This document shows positions 7,030-16,957 of a stretch of DNA of 64,000 bases, in pieces (the stretch's first letter is position 1; every line of letters begins with the position of its first letter). Source of the DNA: Butyrivibrio sp. (GTDB lineage Bacteria; Bacillota; Clostridia; Lachnospirales; Lachnospiraceae); contig SVFV01000017.1 of assembly GCA_015056655.1 (NCBI GenBank), positions 1-64,000 of the forward strand, in the 5' to 3' direction. A program made the position numbers and the translations under genes. The notes beneath the pieces are model-generated. The model saw only the letters and a list, made by a program, of their open reading frames with translations. It had not been told where the DNA came from and made no database searches.

Positions 7030-8946
7030 TTACTTTTGTCTGTTATAATTTTCAAGGTAAACAAGTAATACAGAAATATCAGCGGGATTAACTCCACTAA
7101 TTCGAGATGCCTGTCCAACATTTTTCGGTCTGAACTTTTTAAGGTTCTGTCTTGCTTCAAGTCGAAGACTTATTACATCATCATAATCTATTTCAGGTGG
7201 AATAATTTTCTTTTCAGTCTTTCTGAATTTATCCACCTGTCTCTGCTGTCTCTCAATATAGCCTTCATACTTAACATTGATTTCAACCTGTTCGATTACT
7301 TCCTTAGATAAGGTTGGTCTATCTGGATCAAGTTCTTTTAATAATTCATAATCAAGTTCGGGTCTGCAGATAAGTTCAGCAAGAGATACAGCTGTTTTTA
7401 ATCTTGGAGAATTATGTTCATCCATAAACTTCTGAACATTTGAATTAGCTCCAAGTTTCACATTTTTAATTCTCTCGGTCTCTTCTTCTATCTGTTTTTC
7501 TTTAAGAAGAAGTGCCTGGTATTTTTCTTCAGATATAAGTCCAACCTCATATCCTTTTTTGCGAAGTCTGATGTCGGCATTATCCTGTCTTAAAAGTAAT
7601 CTATACTCAGCTCTTGAAGTCATCATTCTATAAGGTTCAAGATTATCTTTTGTAACAAGGTCATCAACCAGTACACCAATATATCCTTCTGATCTGTCGA
7701 TTGAAAGATAAGGTTTTCCAAGAATCTGCATGCATGCATTTATACTTGCATAAAGTCCCTGAGCTGCAGCTTCTTCATAGCCACTACTTCCATTAAACTG
7801 ACCTGCACTGAAAAGTCCTCTTACTTTTTTAATCTCGAGAGTAGGATAAAGCTGACCAGAGCATAAGCAATCATATTCAATAGCGTATGCATTTTTAACG
7901 ATTACACAATTTTCTAATCCAGGTACTGATCTGTACATCTGAATCTGAACATCCTCTGGCATAGAAGAAGACATTCCATCAATATACATTTCATTTGTGT
8001 GAGTACCTTCTGGCTCAACAAAAACCTGATGTCTGATTTTATCAGGGAACTTTACAACCTTATCTTCTATTGAAGGACAATATCTGGGTCCAATACCTTC
8101 AATTACTCCAGCATAGATTGGTGATCTATCTATGTTATTTCGTATTATTTCATGTGTCTTTTCGTTTGTATATGTAAGGTAACAATAATGCTGTTCCTTC
8201 TGAATATCATCAGGATTAGTATCAAAAGAAAAAGGAACAACAGGAGTATCACCTGTCTGAATTTCCATCTTGGAATAGTCGATTGTATTTCCATCCATTC
8301 TGGCAGGTGTTCCAGTTTTAAATCTTCTAAGTTCTACTCCACCCTTTATAAGTGATTCAGATAAAAGGTTGGATGGCTGAAGTCCGTTAGGTCCAGTGTA
8401 AGAAATTGATTCTCCACAAAGACATCTGGATTTAAGATAAGTTCCAGTACAAAGAATAATAGTTTTTCCTAAATACTCTAAACCAGTTACAGTTTTTACA
8501 CCTTTAACTTTTCTCTCATAGCCTTCCTTTAAAAGCTCATCTCCACTTTCTAATTCTTCAAAAAGAATTTCAGAAATCTCAGCCTGTTTTATAGTAAGGT
8601 TTTCCTGAGCCTGCATTATCATCTTCATTGACTTTGAATACTCAGCCTTATCAGCCTGAGCTCTAAGAGAATGAATAGCAGGACCCTTGGATTTATTGAG
8701 CATCTTTGACTGGAGATAGGTCTTATCTATATTTTTTCCCATCTCTCCACCAAGTGCATCTATCTCTCTAACAAGATGTCCCTTTGATGATCCACCAATA
8801 TGTGGATTACAAGGCATGAATGCAATATTATCTATACTTAAAGTAAAAACAATTGTCTTAAGTCCAAGTCTAGCTGCTGCAAGTCCGGCTTCACAACCTG
8901 CATGACCTCCACCTATAACAATCACATCAAAATTATCAACTACCAT
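7030..8946 (-). CDS. mnmG: tRNA uridine-34 carboxymethylaminomethyl enzyme MnmG (GidA)
   Basis: The FAD-dependent partner of MnmE, which together place the cmnm5 group on wobble uridine 34. The N-terminal dinucleotide-binding motif 'VIVIGGGHAGCEA' (about 7-19), the 'CNPHIGGSSKGHLVREIDALGG' block and the C-terminal helical 'ISGVNPADISVLLVYLE' are typical; length is 638 residues. The track starts at TTG (8958), but GGAG lies inside that extension 6 nt before the ATG at 8946, so the ATG is preferred. The gene begins 12 bp after the mnmE stop codon. Confidence 0.95.
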   Translation of the reverse strand: MVVDNFDVIVIGGGHAGCEAGLAAARLGLKTIVFTLSIDNIAFMPCNPHIGGSSKGHLVREIDALGGEMGKNIDKTYLQSKMLNKSKGPAIHSLRAQADKAEYSKSMKMIMQAQENLTIKQAEISEILFEELESGDELLKEGYERKVKGVKTVTGLEYLGKTIILCTGTYLKSRCLCGESISYTGPNGLQPSNLLSESLIKGGVELRRFKTGTPARMDGNTIDYSKMEIQTGDTPVVPFSFDTNPDDIQKEQHYCYLTYTNEKTHEIIRNNIDRSPIYAGVIEGIGPRYCPSIEDKVVKFPDKIRHQVFVEPEGTHTNEMYIDGMSSSMPEDVQIQMYRSVPGLENCVIVKNAYAIEYDCLCSGQLYPTLEIKKVRGLFSAGQFNGSSGYEEAAAQGLYASINACMQILGKPYLSIDRSEGYIGVLVDDLVTKDNLEPYRMMTSRAEYRLLLRQDNADIRLRKKGYEVGLISEEKYQALLLKEKQIEEETERIKNVKLGANSNVQKFMDEHNSPRLKTAVSLAELICRPELDYELLKELDPDRPTLSKEVIEQVEINVKYEGYIERQQRQVDKFRKTEKKIIPPEIDYDDVISLRLEARQNLKKFRPKNVGQASRISGVNPADISVLLVYLENYNRQK

Positions 8947-8958
8947 CAAATTCTCCAA

Positions 8959-10356
8959 TCACTTACCCATACAGAATTTTGAGAAAATCTCTTCAACCAG
9001 ATCTTCATCAACTTCCTGTCCTATTATTTCACCAAGATATGTATATGCATTCATAAGATCAATTGAGAAAAAGTCTTCTGACATTTCTTCTTCAATACTA
9101 AGCTGAACTTTTTTAAGACTTTCCTCAACATGAATCAAGGCTTCTTTTTGTCTTAAGTTTGTTACATACATTTCTTCTTTAGGAAGAATATCTCCATTAA
9201 GGAACATATCAGAAATTATTTTCTTAAGTTCATCAATTCCATCCTCATCAACCATGGATGTTTTAACAACCTGAATATCATCACCATATATTTTGTGGAT
9301 ATCTTCTGCTGTAATGTTTATACTGTCACTCTTATCATTTTTATTTAGAAGGACAATTACATGGTTGTTATCAATTATGTTTTTGATTCTGTCATCATTA
9401 GAAATCTCATCATCAGTAGAATCAATGATGTACAAAATAAGGTCAGCAGTGTCAGCAGACTTAACAGCCTTTTCAACACCAATCTGTTCTATCTTATCTT
9501 CTGTATCTCGGATACCGGCTGTATCGATTACATGCAAAATAATATTTCCAAGATTTATACTCTCTTCAATAATATCTCTGGTGGTACCTTCAATGTCAGT
9601 AACTATTGCTCTCTCCTCACCTGCAAGTTTATTAAGCAGTGAAGATTTACCAGCATTAGGTTTTCCAATAATTACAGTTTTTATTCCATCTTTTCTGATC
9701 ATACCTTCATCAGCATTTTTTATAAGCTTCTGAATTTTTGAAAGCCAGGAATTATTTTTCTCATTAAGTCTGTCCGGATATCCATCAAGATCATAATTCT
9801 CAGGATCATCTATTGCAGATTCAATAAAAGCCATTTCATATAAAACTTCTTTTCTTATTGAATCAATCTTATTAAAAAGTTCTCCACTAAGCTGAAGTTC
9901 AGAGTTCTTCATTGAAAACTCATTCTTCGCATGAATCAGATCCATGATTGCTTCAGCTTTTGTCAGATCAATTCGACCATTCAAAAAGGCTCTCTTTGTA
10001 AACTCGCCGGGTTCAGCAATTCTACATCCGATATTTATAAGTAAATTGATGATAGTCTCCATAATGAGTCTTCCACCATGGGAGTTGATTTCCACAACAT
10101 CCTCTCTGGTATAACTCTTAGGTCCCCTCATAATTGAGACCATAACTTCATCAATTTTGTTTTCTTTTTCATCAACAATAAACCCATAATTTATAGTATG
10201 GGTCTCATAGTTTTTAAGAGTATGTTTTCCAGATGGATTAACATAAAGTTTATCCACATAATCAATAGCATTCTCTCCACTAACTCTGATGATACCAATT
10301 CCAGCATCCATCATGGAAGTTGCTATTGCACAAATTGTGTCATCCTTGAAAATCAT
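8959..10356 (-). CDS. mnmE: tRNA modification GTPase MnmE (TrmE)
   Basis: A 465-residue G protein that acts with MnmG in U34 modification. The N-terminal folate-binding domain ('DTICAIATSMMDAGIGIIRVSG') is followed by a helical domain interrupted by the Ras-like G domain: P-loop 'GKPNAGKSSLLN', switch 'GTTRD', G3 'DTAG' and G4 'NKND'. The C-terminus 'FCMGK' carries the catalytic CxGK cysteine. It is first in the mnmE-mnmG-rsmG cluster; the 107-bp gap to jag may hold a promoter, but I see no clear one. Confidence 0.95.
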   Translation of the reverse strand: MIFKDDTICAIATSMMDAGIGIIRVSGENAIDYVDKLYVNPSGKHTLKNYETHTINYGFIVDEKENKIDEVMVSIMRGPKSYTREDVVEINSHGGRLIMETIINLLINIGCRIAEPGEFTKRAFLNGRIDLTKAEAIMDLIHAKNEFSMKNSELQLSGELFNKIDSIRKEVLYEMAFIESAIDDPENYDLDGYPDRLNEKNNSWLSKIQKLIKNADEGMIRKDGIKTVIIGKPNAGKSSLLNKLAGEERAIVTDIEGTTRDIIEESINLGNIILHVIDTAGIRDTEDKIEQIGVEKAVKSADTADLILYIIDSTDDEISNDDRIKNIIDNNHVIVLLNKNDKSDSINITAEDIHKIYGDDIQVVKTSMVDEDGIDELKKIISDMFLNGDILPKEEMYVTNLRQKEALIHVEESLKKVQLSIEEEMSEDFFSIDLMNAYTYLGEIIGQEVDEDLVEEIFSKFCMGK

Positions 10357-10463
10357 AGGAATATATCCTCATAGTTAAAAATAGACTGTCAAAGATTTTT
10401 GAATAGTATGACTTACATCAGTAAACATAATTCAATAAATCAATGACAGCCCTTTTAAAGAAA

Positions 10464-11270
10464 TTACTTTTTAAGTGTTACAACTACTCTGCGGAAGGGC
10501 TCTTCACCTTCACTATGTGTTGTCACATATTTGTCTGACTGAAGTGCTGAATGAATAATTCTTCTCTCATAAGGATTCATAGGCTCAAGTGAAACAGCCT
10601 GTCTGTTCTTACGAACCTTATATGCAATATTCTTTGCAAGGTTTTCAAGAGTAGCTTTTCTACGATTTCTGTAGTTCTCTGTATCAACCTTTACATGAAT
10701 GTAATCTTCACTTCCTCTGTTAACAACAAGAGAAATCAGATACTGCAAAGAATCAAGAGTCTGTCCTCTCTTACCGATAAGAACACCCATCTCATCACCA
10801 GATAATTCAACTTCAAGAACTTTATCTGTCTCATTGTATTTAGCATCAACATCTACCTTCATGTTCATTGCGCCAAATACATTTGCTGAGAATTCCTTTG
10901 CTCTGTTTATGAACTCGTGATCATAAACATAAGAAACTTCTTTTACTTCTTCAACAGGAGCAGCTTCTTCAACTTTTTCTTCCTTCTTAGGAGCTGATTC
11001 CTTTTTAGAAGATTTCTTCTGTTCCTTTTCCTGAAGCTTTTTATCAATCTGTTCTTCTAAAGAAATTGTCTTCTCTTCCTGAACAGCTTCGCTCTCATCA
11101 GATTTAATCTTTACTCTGATTACTGCAGGCTTTACCTTAAGTCCCAAAAAACCTGTAGATCCTTCGGAAATAACTTCATAATCAAGCTTGTCACTGGTTA
11201 CTGTAAATTGCTCACAAGCATCTGTAATGCAATCATCGACTGTTTTAGCCGATATTTCAATGTAATCCAT
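10464..11270 (-). CDS. jag: RNA-binding protein Jag/KhpB
   Basis: A 268-residue protein with the three usual parts: an N-terminal Jag_N domain (1-52, 'YIEISAKTVDDCI'), a lysine/glutamate-rich linker (about 60-110), a KH domain with 'GVLIGKRGQTLDSLQYL', and a C-terminal R3H domain ending 'SEGEEPFRRVVVTLKK'. KhpB binds RNA with KhpA and affects cell elongation and division in streptococci. The gene follows yidC by 14 bp in the conserved rpmH-rnpA-yidD-yidC-jag order. Confidence 0.93.
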   Translation of the reverse strand: MDYIEISAKTVDDCITDACEQFTVTSDKLDYEVISEGSTGFLGLKVKPAVIRVKIKSDESEAVQEEKTISLEEQIDKKLQEKEQKKSSKKESAPKKEEKVEEAAPVEEVKEVSYVYDHEFINRAKEFSANVFGAMNMKVDVDAKYNETDKVLEVELSGDEMGVLIGKRGQTLDSLQYLISLVVNRGSEDYIHVKVDTENYRNRRKATLENLAKNIAYKVRKNRQAVSLEPMNPYERRIIHSALQSDKYVTTHSEGEEPFRRVVVTLKK

Positions 11271-11284
11271 TTGTAATCCCCCTA

Positions 11285-12577
11285 TTAGTTGTTGTTATTA
11301 TCAAACTCTTTTACCATATTAGCTCTGGCAAGAAGACTCTTCTTATTTATGTTTCCCTTTGCATAAATATCATTAGCCTTTTTAATACCAGCTTCCTTCT
11401 CCGCCTCAGTAAGTGTTGAACCAATTGATGAAACAGATCTTGTGTTCATGTTAGCATATCTGTTCATCTGAGGTGTTTCCTTCTGAGCCTCAAGTTTTTT
11501 CTTATATTTCTCAGTGTTCTTCTCAATCTCAGCATCAATATCAATACTATCGATGTGCTTGTTGATAATGATCTGCTGGAAAATTCTGAATACAGCACCG
11601 GCAATCCAGTAAAGACCAAGACCTGCAGGTAATGTAAATGTAAATACAAGTGACATTACAGGCATCATCATATTCATGGTCTTCATAGAATTAGCCATCT
11701 GAGCCGCCTGATCGTTAGGGTCATTTGATGTAGGAGCTGCCTGAGGCATAAGCTTCATGTTAATCCAGTTTGTAAAACCAGCTAATACAGGAATTGAAAG
11801 AGCTGCGATAAACATGATAAATGATTTATCAGCAAATGCAGTCTTAAACATATAAGAAGGTGAATCAGCAATGTTAAGACCAAGAAAACTATTATACTGA
11901 TTAAGTAAGTCATGAGTCTTAGTAATAGAATCACCAATACTTGTAAATTTCTCAGTTAAAGCACTCCAGTCAGCTGATGAAGCTTTGTTAAGTACATCAA
12001 TGAAAGTATTCTCGATGTATGTGGCATCACCAGAAGTGAAAGCTTCACTACTAAACTGTTTGCTATACTGGTTTGCACTTGAAAGAGTCTGAATGAATTC
12101 GCTTGCACCAGCAGTCTCTCTTAAGTTAGATACAAGTGGATAAAATGCTTCTTTTACCTGTGTAACATAAGCAGGCATTGAGTAGATAACTCTGTAAAGA
12201 GCAATCATTACAGGGAACTGAATAAGAAGCTGTACGCAGCTACCTGTCTGTGATACTCCATATTTAGCATAAAGAGCTTTAATCTCTTCCTGCTGAGCAA
12301 GCATGGAATCATTATCCTTCTTGCCCTTGTATTTTGCCTGAATAGCCTGAAGCTCAGGATTCATCTTTGCCTGAAGCTTAGAAAACTTCTGCTGCTTATA
12401 AGTAAGAGGCAGCAAAAGCATATACATGAAAAATGTAAATAAAATGATAGCAAGTCCGGTACTGGGAATTCCAATCTTATCAAGAACAATGAAAATCCAG
12501 TTCATGATATGACCAAGAAGCCAGGCAATAGGACCTACAATCTTCCCTTGATATTGTGTTAATGCTATTAAATTCAA
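11285..12577 (-). CDS. yidC: Membrane protein insertase YidC/OxaA
   Basis: A 430-residue inner-membrane insertase of the Oxa1 family. It has an N-terminal hydrophobic segment, then 'GLAIILFTFFMYMLLLPLTYKQQKFSKLQAKMNPELQAIQAKY', whose charged hairpin is typical, and later membrane segments around residues 115-140, 250-275 and 305-335. It lacks the periplasmic domain of Gram-negative YidC but has an unusually long extracytoplasmic loop (about 145-240). The tail is charged. Upstream neighbours rnpA and yidD follow the conserved order. Confidence 0.93.
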   Translation of the reverse strand: MNLIALTQYQGKIVGPIAWLLGHIMNWIFIVLDKIGIPSTGLAIILFTFFMYMLLLPLTYKQQKFSKLQAKMNPELQAIQAKYKGKKDNDSMLAQQEEIKALYAKYGVSQTGSCVQLLIQFPVMIALYRVIYSMPAYVTQVKEAFYPLVSNLRETAGASEFIQTLSSANQYSKQFSSEAFTSGDATYIENTFIDVLNKASSADWSALTEKFTSIGDSITKTHDLLNQYNSFLGLNIADSPSYMFKTAFADKSFIMFIAALSIPVLAGFTNWINMKLMPQAAPTSNDPNDQAAQMANSMKTMNMMMPVMSLVFTFTLPAGLGLYWIAGAVFRIFQQIIINKHIDSIDIDAEIEKNTEKYKKKLEAQKETPQMNRYANMNTRSVSSIGSTLTEAEKEAGIKKANDIYAKGNINKKSLLARANMVKEFDNNNN

Positions 12578-12593
12578 AACCTATCCTCCGTTT

Positions 12594-12803
12594 TTACGGA
12601 ACAGGATCATAACCCCCGCTTGAAAAAGGATTGCATCTAAGAATTCGCCATGCGGCTAATAGACTACCTTTAAAAGCTCCGTATTTTTCAATCGCCTCTA
12701 ATCCGTATTGTGAACATGTTGGTATATACGGACATTTTGTTCTCTTCATAGGAGAAACATACTTTTGATAAAATTTAATCAGATATATCAGTATTTTCTT
12801 CAT
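12594..12803 (-). CDS. yidD: Membrane protein insertion efficiency factor YidD
   Basis: A 69-residue protein with the family core '[27 protein letters not shown]' and the ending '[13 protein letters not shown]'. YidD is a membrane-associated factor that assists YidC-dependent insertion. It overlaps the end of rnpA by 29 bp, and GAGGTG precedes the ATG inside rnpA, so translation is likely coupled. Confidence 0.93.
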   Translation of the reverse strand: MKKILIYLIKFYQKYVSPMKRTKCPYIPTCSQYGLEAIEKYGAFKGSLLAAWRILRCNPFSSGGYDPVP

Positions 12804-13152
12804 ATGTCACCTCATCATTTTTCCTTAGATGAGACTTTCCAGCCAGATATAAGAATGACTTTTCAATATCAAAATACCCCGCATCCTTAGCACAGCTTCT
12901 GGCCACGACTACTATATCTAAACCACTATTAAATATATTTTCGTGTAGTCGGTATACTTCTCGAACAAGTCTTGCAAATCTGTGCCTTACAATACTGTTC
13001 CCTACTTTTTTACTTACTGAAATTCCAAGTCTGTTTATTGTAAGATCATTTTTTCTGATATAAAGGACAATATTTTTGTCCGCAAAACTAGTACCTGTTT
13101 TATAAACTTTATGGAAATCAGTTGTCTTTTTTAACGATTCTGTATGATTCAT
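12775..13152 (-). CDS. rnpA: Ribonuclease P protein component
   Basis: A 125-residue protein subunit of RNase P, which binds the RNA subunit and pre-tRNA leaders. The signature region '[28 protein letters not shown]' holds the RNR-like basic helix (here '[10 protein letters not shown]'). It follows rpmH by 77 bp. The C-terminal tail '[20 protein letters not shown]' is longer than in many homologues because it overlaps yidD. Confidence 0.93.
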   Translation of the reverse strand: MNHTESLKKTTDFHKVYKTGTSFADKNIVLYIRKNDLTINRLGISVSKKVGNSIVRHRFARLVREVYRLHENIFNSGLDIVVVARSCAKDAGYFDIEKSFLYLAGKSHLRKNDEVTYEENTDISD

Positions 13153-13229
13153 ATAAATTTTCTAATAAAGAAATACGCGAATATGCATTCAGCACATTCG
13201 CGCAAAAGACCACAAGGCATGTGGCCCTA

Positions 13230-13364
13230 TTATGCAGATATTCTCTTTCTACCCTTAAGTCTTCTTGCAGCAAGTACTTTTCTGCCTCCGTTGCTGCTCA
13301 TTCTTGCTCTAAAGCCGTGAACACGAGCTCTCTGAAGCTTATGCGGCTGATAAGTTCTCTTCAT
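13230..13364 (-). CDS. rpmH: 50S ribosomal protein L34
   Basis: Too short for the ORF track: 44 residues on the minus strand, beginning '[20 protein letters not shown]' and ending '[11 protein letters not shown]'. This is a full-length, highly basic L34 with no gaps. AGGAGG lies 12 nt before the ATG. A strong promoter (TTGACT-17-TATAAT) lies about 90 bp upstream, at the edge of oriC. Confidence 0.97.
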   Translation of the reverse strand: MKRTYQPHKLQRARVHGFRARMSSNGGRKVLAARRLKGRKRISA

Positions 13365-13452
13365 AGTCGAAATACACCTCCTTCTCAATAATGTATGCAA
13401 AGTTCGGTAAAAACCTCACTAAGTGTTCTGCTTATCAGAAAAAATCGATGTT

Positions 13453-13481
13453 ATTATATGATAAATAGTAAACCCAGTCAA
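13453..13481 (-). promoter_or_regulatory. Promoter of rpmH-rnpA-yidD-yidC-jag
   Basis: Read on the minus strand: TTGACT (13476-13481), 17-bp spacer, TATAAT (13453-13458). This is a near-consensus vegetative promoter pointing at rpmH. The first DnaA box (13495-13503) lies 14 bp upstream of its -35, so DnaA binding could affect it (inference). Confidence 0.8.
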
Positions 13482-13494
13482 GTTCAAAAAAAAA

Positions 13495-13826
13495 TGTGGA
13501 TAACTTGCAAAAAAAATTAATTATTTCTTAATCAATATATGGTGCATAAAAAAGTTATCCACACCAAAATGTTGATTTTGTGGATAAGTTGTTATTATCT
13601 GTAAATTTAAAAATCTTATCCACATTTTGTGGATATAATGTGGAAAACATGTTTGAATAGTTTTGTTTATAATCTTATTAATCCAGTATTTATGTGGGGT
13701 TTGAAGTGTGATTTATTTTCACATAGTTTTCCACTTTTCCCACTTAGATAGTTTTGACAAAAAAAATAAAAAAATTTTTTTTAAAAGTTATCCACAATTT
13801 CTGCTCGTTTGAAATTCTTATCCCCA
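13495..13826. other. oriC: Replication origin oriC, DnaA-box cluster upstream of dnaA
   Basis: The 502-bp gap between rpmH and dnaA has no gene. Perfect 9-mers TTATCCACA or its complement occur at 13495-13503, 13555-13563, 13579-13587, 13616-13624 and 13788-13796. Near matches are at 13628-13636 (TGTGGATAT), 13639-13647 (TGTGGAAAA) and 13818-13826 (TTATCCCCA). A very A+T-rich stretch at 13759-13787 is a candidate unwinding region next to the last perfect box. Transcription diverges from here on both sides, as expected of an origin. Confidence 0.92.
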
Positions 13827-13866
13827 TATTATAAAATAAATTTCTAAATTATATTGGGAGAAAGAT

Positions 13867-15258
13867 ATGGAAAAAGACACTGAAATAACTAACAAACTAA
13901 GGGAGAACTGGGATGTCATCAAAGATGAGGTTCGCAAGGATCTGGATATGACTACAATATCCTTTGATACCTGGGTTAAACCTCTTACCTTATATAAATA
14001 TGAAAATGATACAGTTATCATTTTGATTCCTTTTGATGATAGTAATGCTCTTAATTATATTGAAAAGAAATATTTAATGTTCTTCACAGTTAGAATTTCC
14101 GAGTTTCTTAATCAGAATGTGAACATCAAATTTTTATTAGAAAAAGACGTTACTATTAATAATGAAGAAACTCATTCAAAAAATGATGAGGAGCAGGAAA
14201 ATAATTCAAATAACTACGAGTTTTCAAATCTAAATCCTAAATATAGATTTGATACTTATGTCGTAGGTGGTAATAACCGTTTTGCTCACAATGCATCTCT
14301 TGCTGTTGCAGAGTCACCTGGTGAAGCCTACAATCCTCTCTTTCTTTATGGAGGACCCGGACTTGGTAAGACTCACCTTATGCATGCAATAGGTCATTTC
14401 ATTATTGAGAATAATCCTGGATCCAAGGTTTTATATGTAACTTCTGAGCAGTTTACTAATGAAGTTATTGAATCTATCAGAAGTGGTAAAGCTGAGACCA
14501 TGAGCAGACTTCGTGATAAATACAGAACTGTTGATGTTCTCATGGTAGATGATGTTCAGTTTATTATAGGAAAGGAAAGTACACAGGAAGAGTTTTTCCA
14601 CACCTTCAACGTACTTCATCAGTCTGGTAAACAGATTATCCTTTCATCTGATAAACCTCCGAAGGAAATGGAAACCCTTGAAGAGAGATTCCGTTCAAGA
14701 TTCGAGATGGGTCTTATATCAGATATTCAGGCTCCTGACTACGAAACACGTATGGCCATCCTGAAGAAAAACTCTGAGACAAATCTTCAGCATATAAACG
14801 ATGAAGTCTTTGAATACATTGCTACAAATATTAAATCAAACATCCGAGAGCTTGAAGGTGCTTATAATAAGATAATCGCTTTCTCAAGACTTAATTCATT
14901 AGAAGAAATTACTATTGAAGATGCTAAGGAAGCTCTTAAGGATATTGTTACACCGGATGAATCAAAGGTAATAACAATTCCTCTTATAATAAGTACAGTT
15001 TGCGAACAGTACGGAATCAAGCAGGAAGATATTTCTTCCAAGAAGAGAAACAAAGAGATAGTACTTCCAAGACAGATCATCATGTATCTTGCAAGGGAAT
15101 ACACAGATGCTCCTCTTGAAGAAATCGGAAGAGCACTTGGAAAGAAAGACCATACAACAGTAATAAGTGGTGTAAACAAAATAAAGGATCTTCTTAATGG
15201 AGATAATGATGTCTCAAGAACTATAGATATTATTAATAAGAAGCTTAATCCTTCATAA
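13867..15258 (+). CDS. dnaA: Chromosomal replication initiator DnaA
   Basis: A 463-residue AAA+ initiator that binds DnaA boxes and melts oriC. It has an N-terminal domain I (1-90), an acidic asparagine-rich linker (about 95-120), and an ATPase domain with Walker A 'GGPGLGKTHL' and Walker B 'VDVLMVDDVQF'. The C-terminal domain IV has the basic loop and 'EIGRALGKKDHTTVISGVNKI', the DnaA-box-reading helix. The ATG follows 'GGGAGAAAGAT'. Boxes on both sides of the gene suggest autoregulation. Confidence 0.97.
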   Translation: MEKDTEITNKLRENWDVIKDEVRKDLDMTTISFDTWVKPLTLYKYENDTVIILIPFDDSNALNYIEKKYLMFFTVRISEFLNQNVNIKFLLEKDVTINNEETHSKNDEEQENNSNNYEFSNLNPKYRFDTYVVGGNNRFAHNASLAVAESPGEAYNPLFLYGGPGLGKTHLMHAIGHFIIENNPGSKVLYVTSEQFTNEVIESIRSGKAETMSRLRDKYRTVDVLMVDDVQFIIGKESTQEEFFHTFNVLHQSGKQIILSSDKPPKEMETLEERFRSRFEMGLISDIQAPDYETRMAILKKNSETNLQHINDEVFEYIATNIKSNIRELEGAYNKIIAFSRLNSLEEITIEDAKEALKDIVTPDESKVITIPLIISTVCEQYGIKQEDISSKKRNKEIVLPRQIIMYLAREYTDAPLEEIGRALGKKDHTTVISGVNKIKDLLNGDNDVSRTIDIINKKLNPS

Positions 15259-15274
15259 TGATGATTTAATGATC

Positions 15275-15312
15275 TGGCAGGCTTTAAAGTTCATTTAATG
15301 CCTGCCATTTAT
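15275..15312 (+). terminator. Terminator after dnaA
   Basis: An 8-bp stem TGGCAGGC/GCCTGCCA with a 17-nt loop is followed by TTTATT. It separates dnaA from dnaN transcription. Confidence 0.75.
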
Positions 15313-15631
15313 TATGTAATCTTTTTTATTCACAAAAACAATTTATAAAATATGTGGATAAGTTTGTTTATAATTAGTTTATACTTTGTTTATAAATTCA
15401 TTTTGACGTGGAAAACTTTTTTATAGCTTTAAATCGCAAAATTTGGCTTGTGGTTAAGTTTAAAGTTTGTAACATTAAATTTTTATTTATCAACTATTAA
15501 AAATTTGTAAAAAGGGCAGATAAATTGTATAATGGATAAGGATTTCCACATATCAACACCTATTACTAAGTATAATATTATTTTATTAATTAATTATATA
15601 TACATACGATGTCGAAGGGAGTTTCTTAAGA
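15313..15631. other. dnaA-dnaN intergenic region with a DnaA box
   Basis: This gene-free, very A+T-rich stretch holds one perfect DnaA box (TGTGGATAA, 15353-15361) and two weak matches (GTGGAAAAC near 15406, TTTCCACAT near 15542). It may form the second half of a bipartite origin, as in Bacillus subtilis, or take part in dnaN control. The track ORF at 15532-15738 looks like chance. Confidence 0.6.
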
Positions 15632-16741
15632 ATGAAATTTGTTTGTTCGAAGTCAAACCTAATAACAGGACTTCAGATTGTTTCAAAAGCTGTACCGAAC
15701 AAAACAACAATGTCTATATTAGAATGTATTCTCATTGATGCTACAGAAGGTATAATCAAGTTCATCGCTAATGATATGGAGCTTGGTATTCAGACAGAGG
15801 TTGATGGTAATATTTTGGAGAGAGGCTATATAGCTATTGATGCCAAGATATTCTTTGATATTATTCGTAAACTTCCTGACAGCGACGTTACTATTGAATC
15901 TGATCAGAGTGGTAAAGTTTCAATTAGCTGTGAAAAGGCTAAGTTTGGTATTGTTGGAAGAAATGCAGATGACTTTACCTATTTACCCAGCATTGAGAAG
16001 ATAGATGGAATTTCTATTTCTCAGTACACACTTAAGAATGTAATTCAGCAGACTATTTTCTCTATTTCAGAGAATGATGCTAATAAGATGATGGGTGGTG
16101 AGCTCTTTGAGATAAACCAGGATACTTTGAAGCTGGTTTCTCTTGATGGTCACCGTATCTCTATTCGTAAGGTTAAGCTTCAAAAGTCTTATGGTTCAAG
16201 AAAGGTAGTTGTACCTGGCAAGACTTTATCTGATATCAGTAAGATCATCAGTGACAGCACTGAGAACAATGTAGATATTTTCTTTACTGATAAGCACATA
16301 TTATTTGAATTTGATAAGACAATAGTTGTATCAAGACTCCTTGAGGGTGAATATTTCAACATTGATCAGATGCTTTCAAGTGATTACGAGACTAAGATGA
16401 CTATCTCCAGAAAAGAGATGCTTGATTGTATAGACAGAGCAACTCTTCTTGTAAAAGAAGGAGATAAAAAGCCTGTAATTATTTCCATAAATGATGAGAA
16501 GATGGAACTTAAGATCAATTCCACTATCGGAAGTATGGATGAAGAAATAGAAATTGAAAAACAGGGTAAGGACATTATCATTGGATTCAATCCTAAGTTC
16601 CTTATTGATGCACTTAGAGCAATTGAGGATGATAACATTGATATTTACATGGTAAATCCTAAGGCTCCTTGCTTCATCAGAGATAAGGATTCCAATTATA
16701 TTTATCTTGTTCTTCCTATCAACTTTACAACAGTGAGCTAA
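15632..16741 (+). CDS. dnaN: DNA polymerase III sliding clamp (beta subunit)
   Basis: A 369-residue beta clamp made of three structurally alike domains; it opens 'MKFVCSKSNLITGLQIVSKAVPNKTTMSILECILI' and ends 'APCFIRDKDSNYIYLVLPINF', both diagnostic. It tethers the replicative polymerase to DNA as a dimeric ring. The start ATG has GAAGGGAG upstream. Only 4 bp separate it from yaaA, so dnaN-yaaA-recF form an operon. Confidence 0.97.
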   Translation: MKFVCSKSNLITGLQIVSKAVPNKTTMSILECILIDATEGIIKFIANDMELGIQTEVDGNILERGYIAIDAKIFFDIIRKLPDSDVTIESDQSGKVSISCEKAKFGIVGRNADDFTYLPSIEKIDGISISQYTLKNVIQQTIFSISENDANKMMGGELFEINQDTLKLVSLDGHRISIRKVKLQKSYGSRKVVVPGKTLSDISKIISDSTENNVDIFFTDKHILFEFDKTIVVSRLLEGEYFNIDQMLSSDYETKMTISRKEMLDCIDRATLLVKEGDKKPVIISINDEKMELKINSTIGSMDEEIEIEKQGKDIIIGFNPKFLIDALRAIEDDNIDIYMVNPKAPCFIRDKDSNYIYLVLPINFTTVS

Positions 16742-16745
16742 AAAA

Positions 16746-16957
16746 ATGGAAAATATAAGTTTAAGAGAAGGCGAAGAGTTTATTAAACTCGGACAAGCCA
16801 TGAAAAAAGCCGGCCTTGAAGAATCCGGAGTAGACGCAAAGATGGATATTCAGGATGGACTTGTTAAGGTAAACGGTGAAGTAGAAACAAGAAGAGGACG
16901 CAAGCTCTATGACGGTGATGTCTTTGAGTATGATGGCGTTCAGGTAAAAATATCAAA

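Noticed and set aside
10357-10463. Inverted TGACAG/CTGTCA pair between mnmE and jag
   Set aside because: The stem is 6 bp with a loop of over 40 nt, so it is unlikely to be a terminator.
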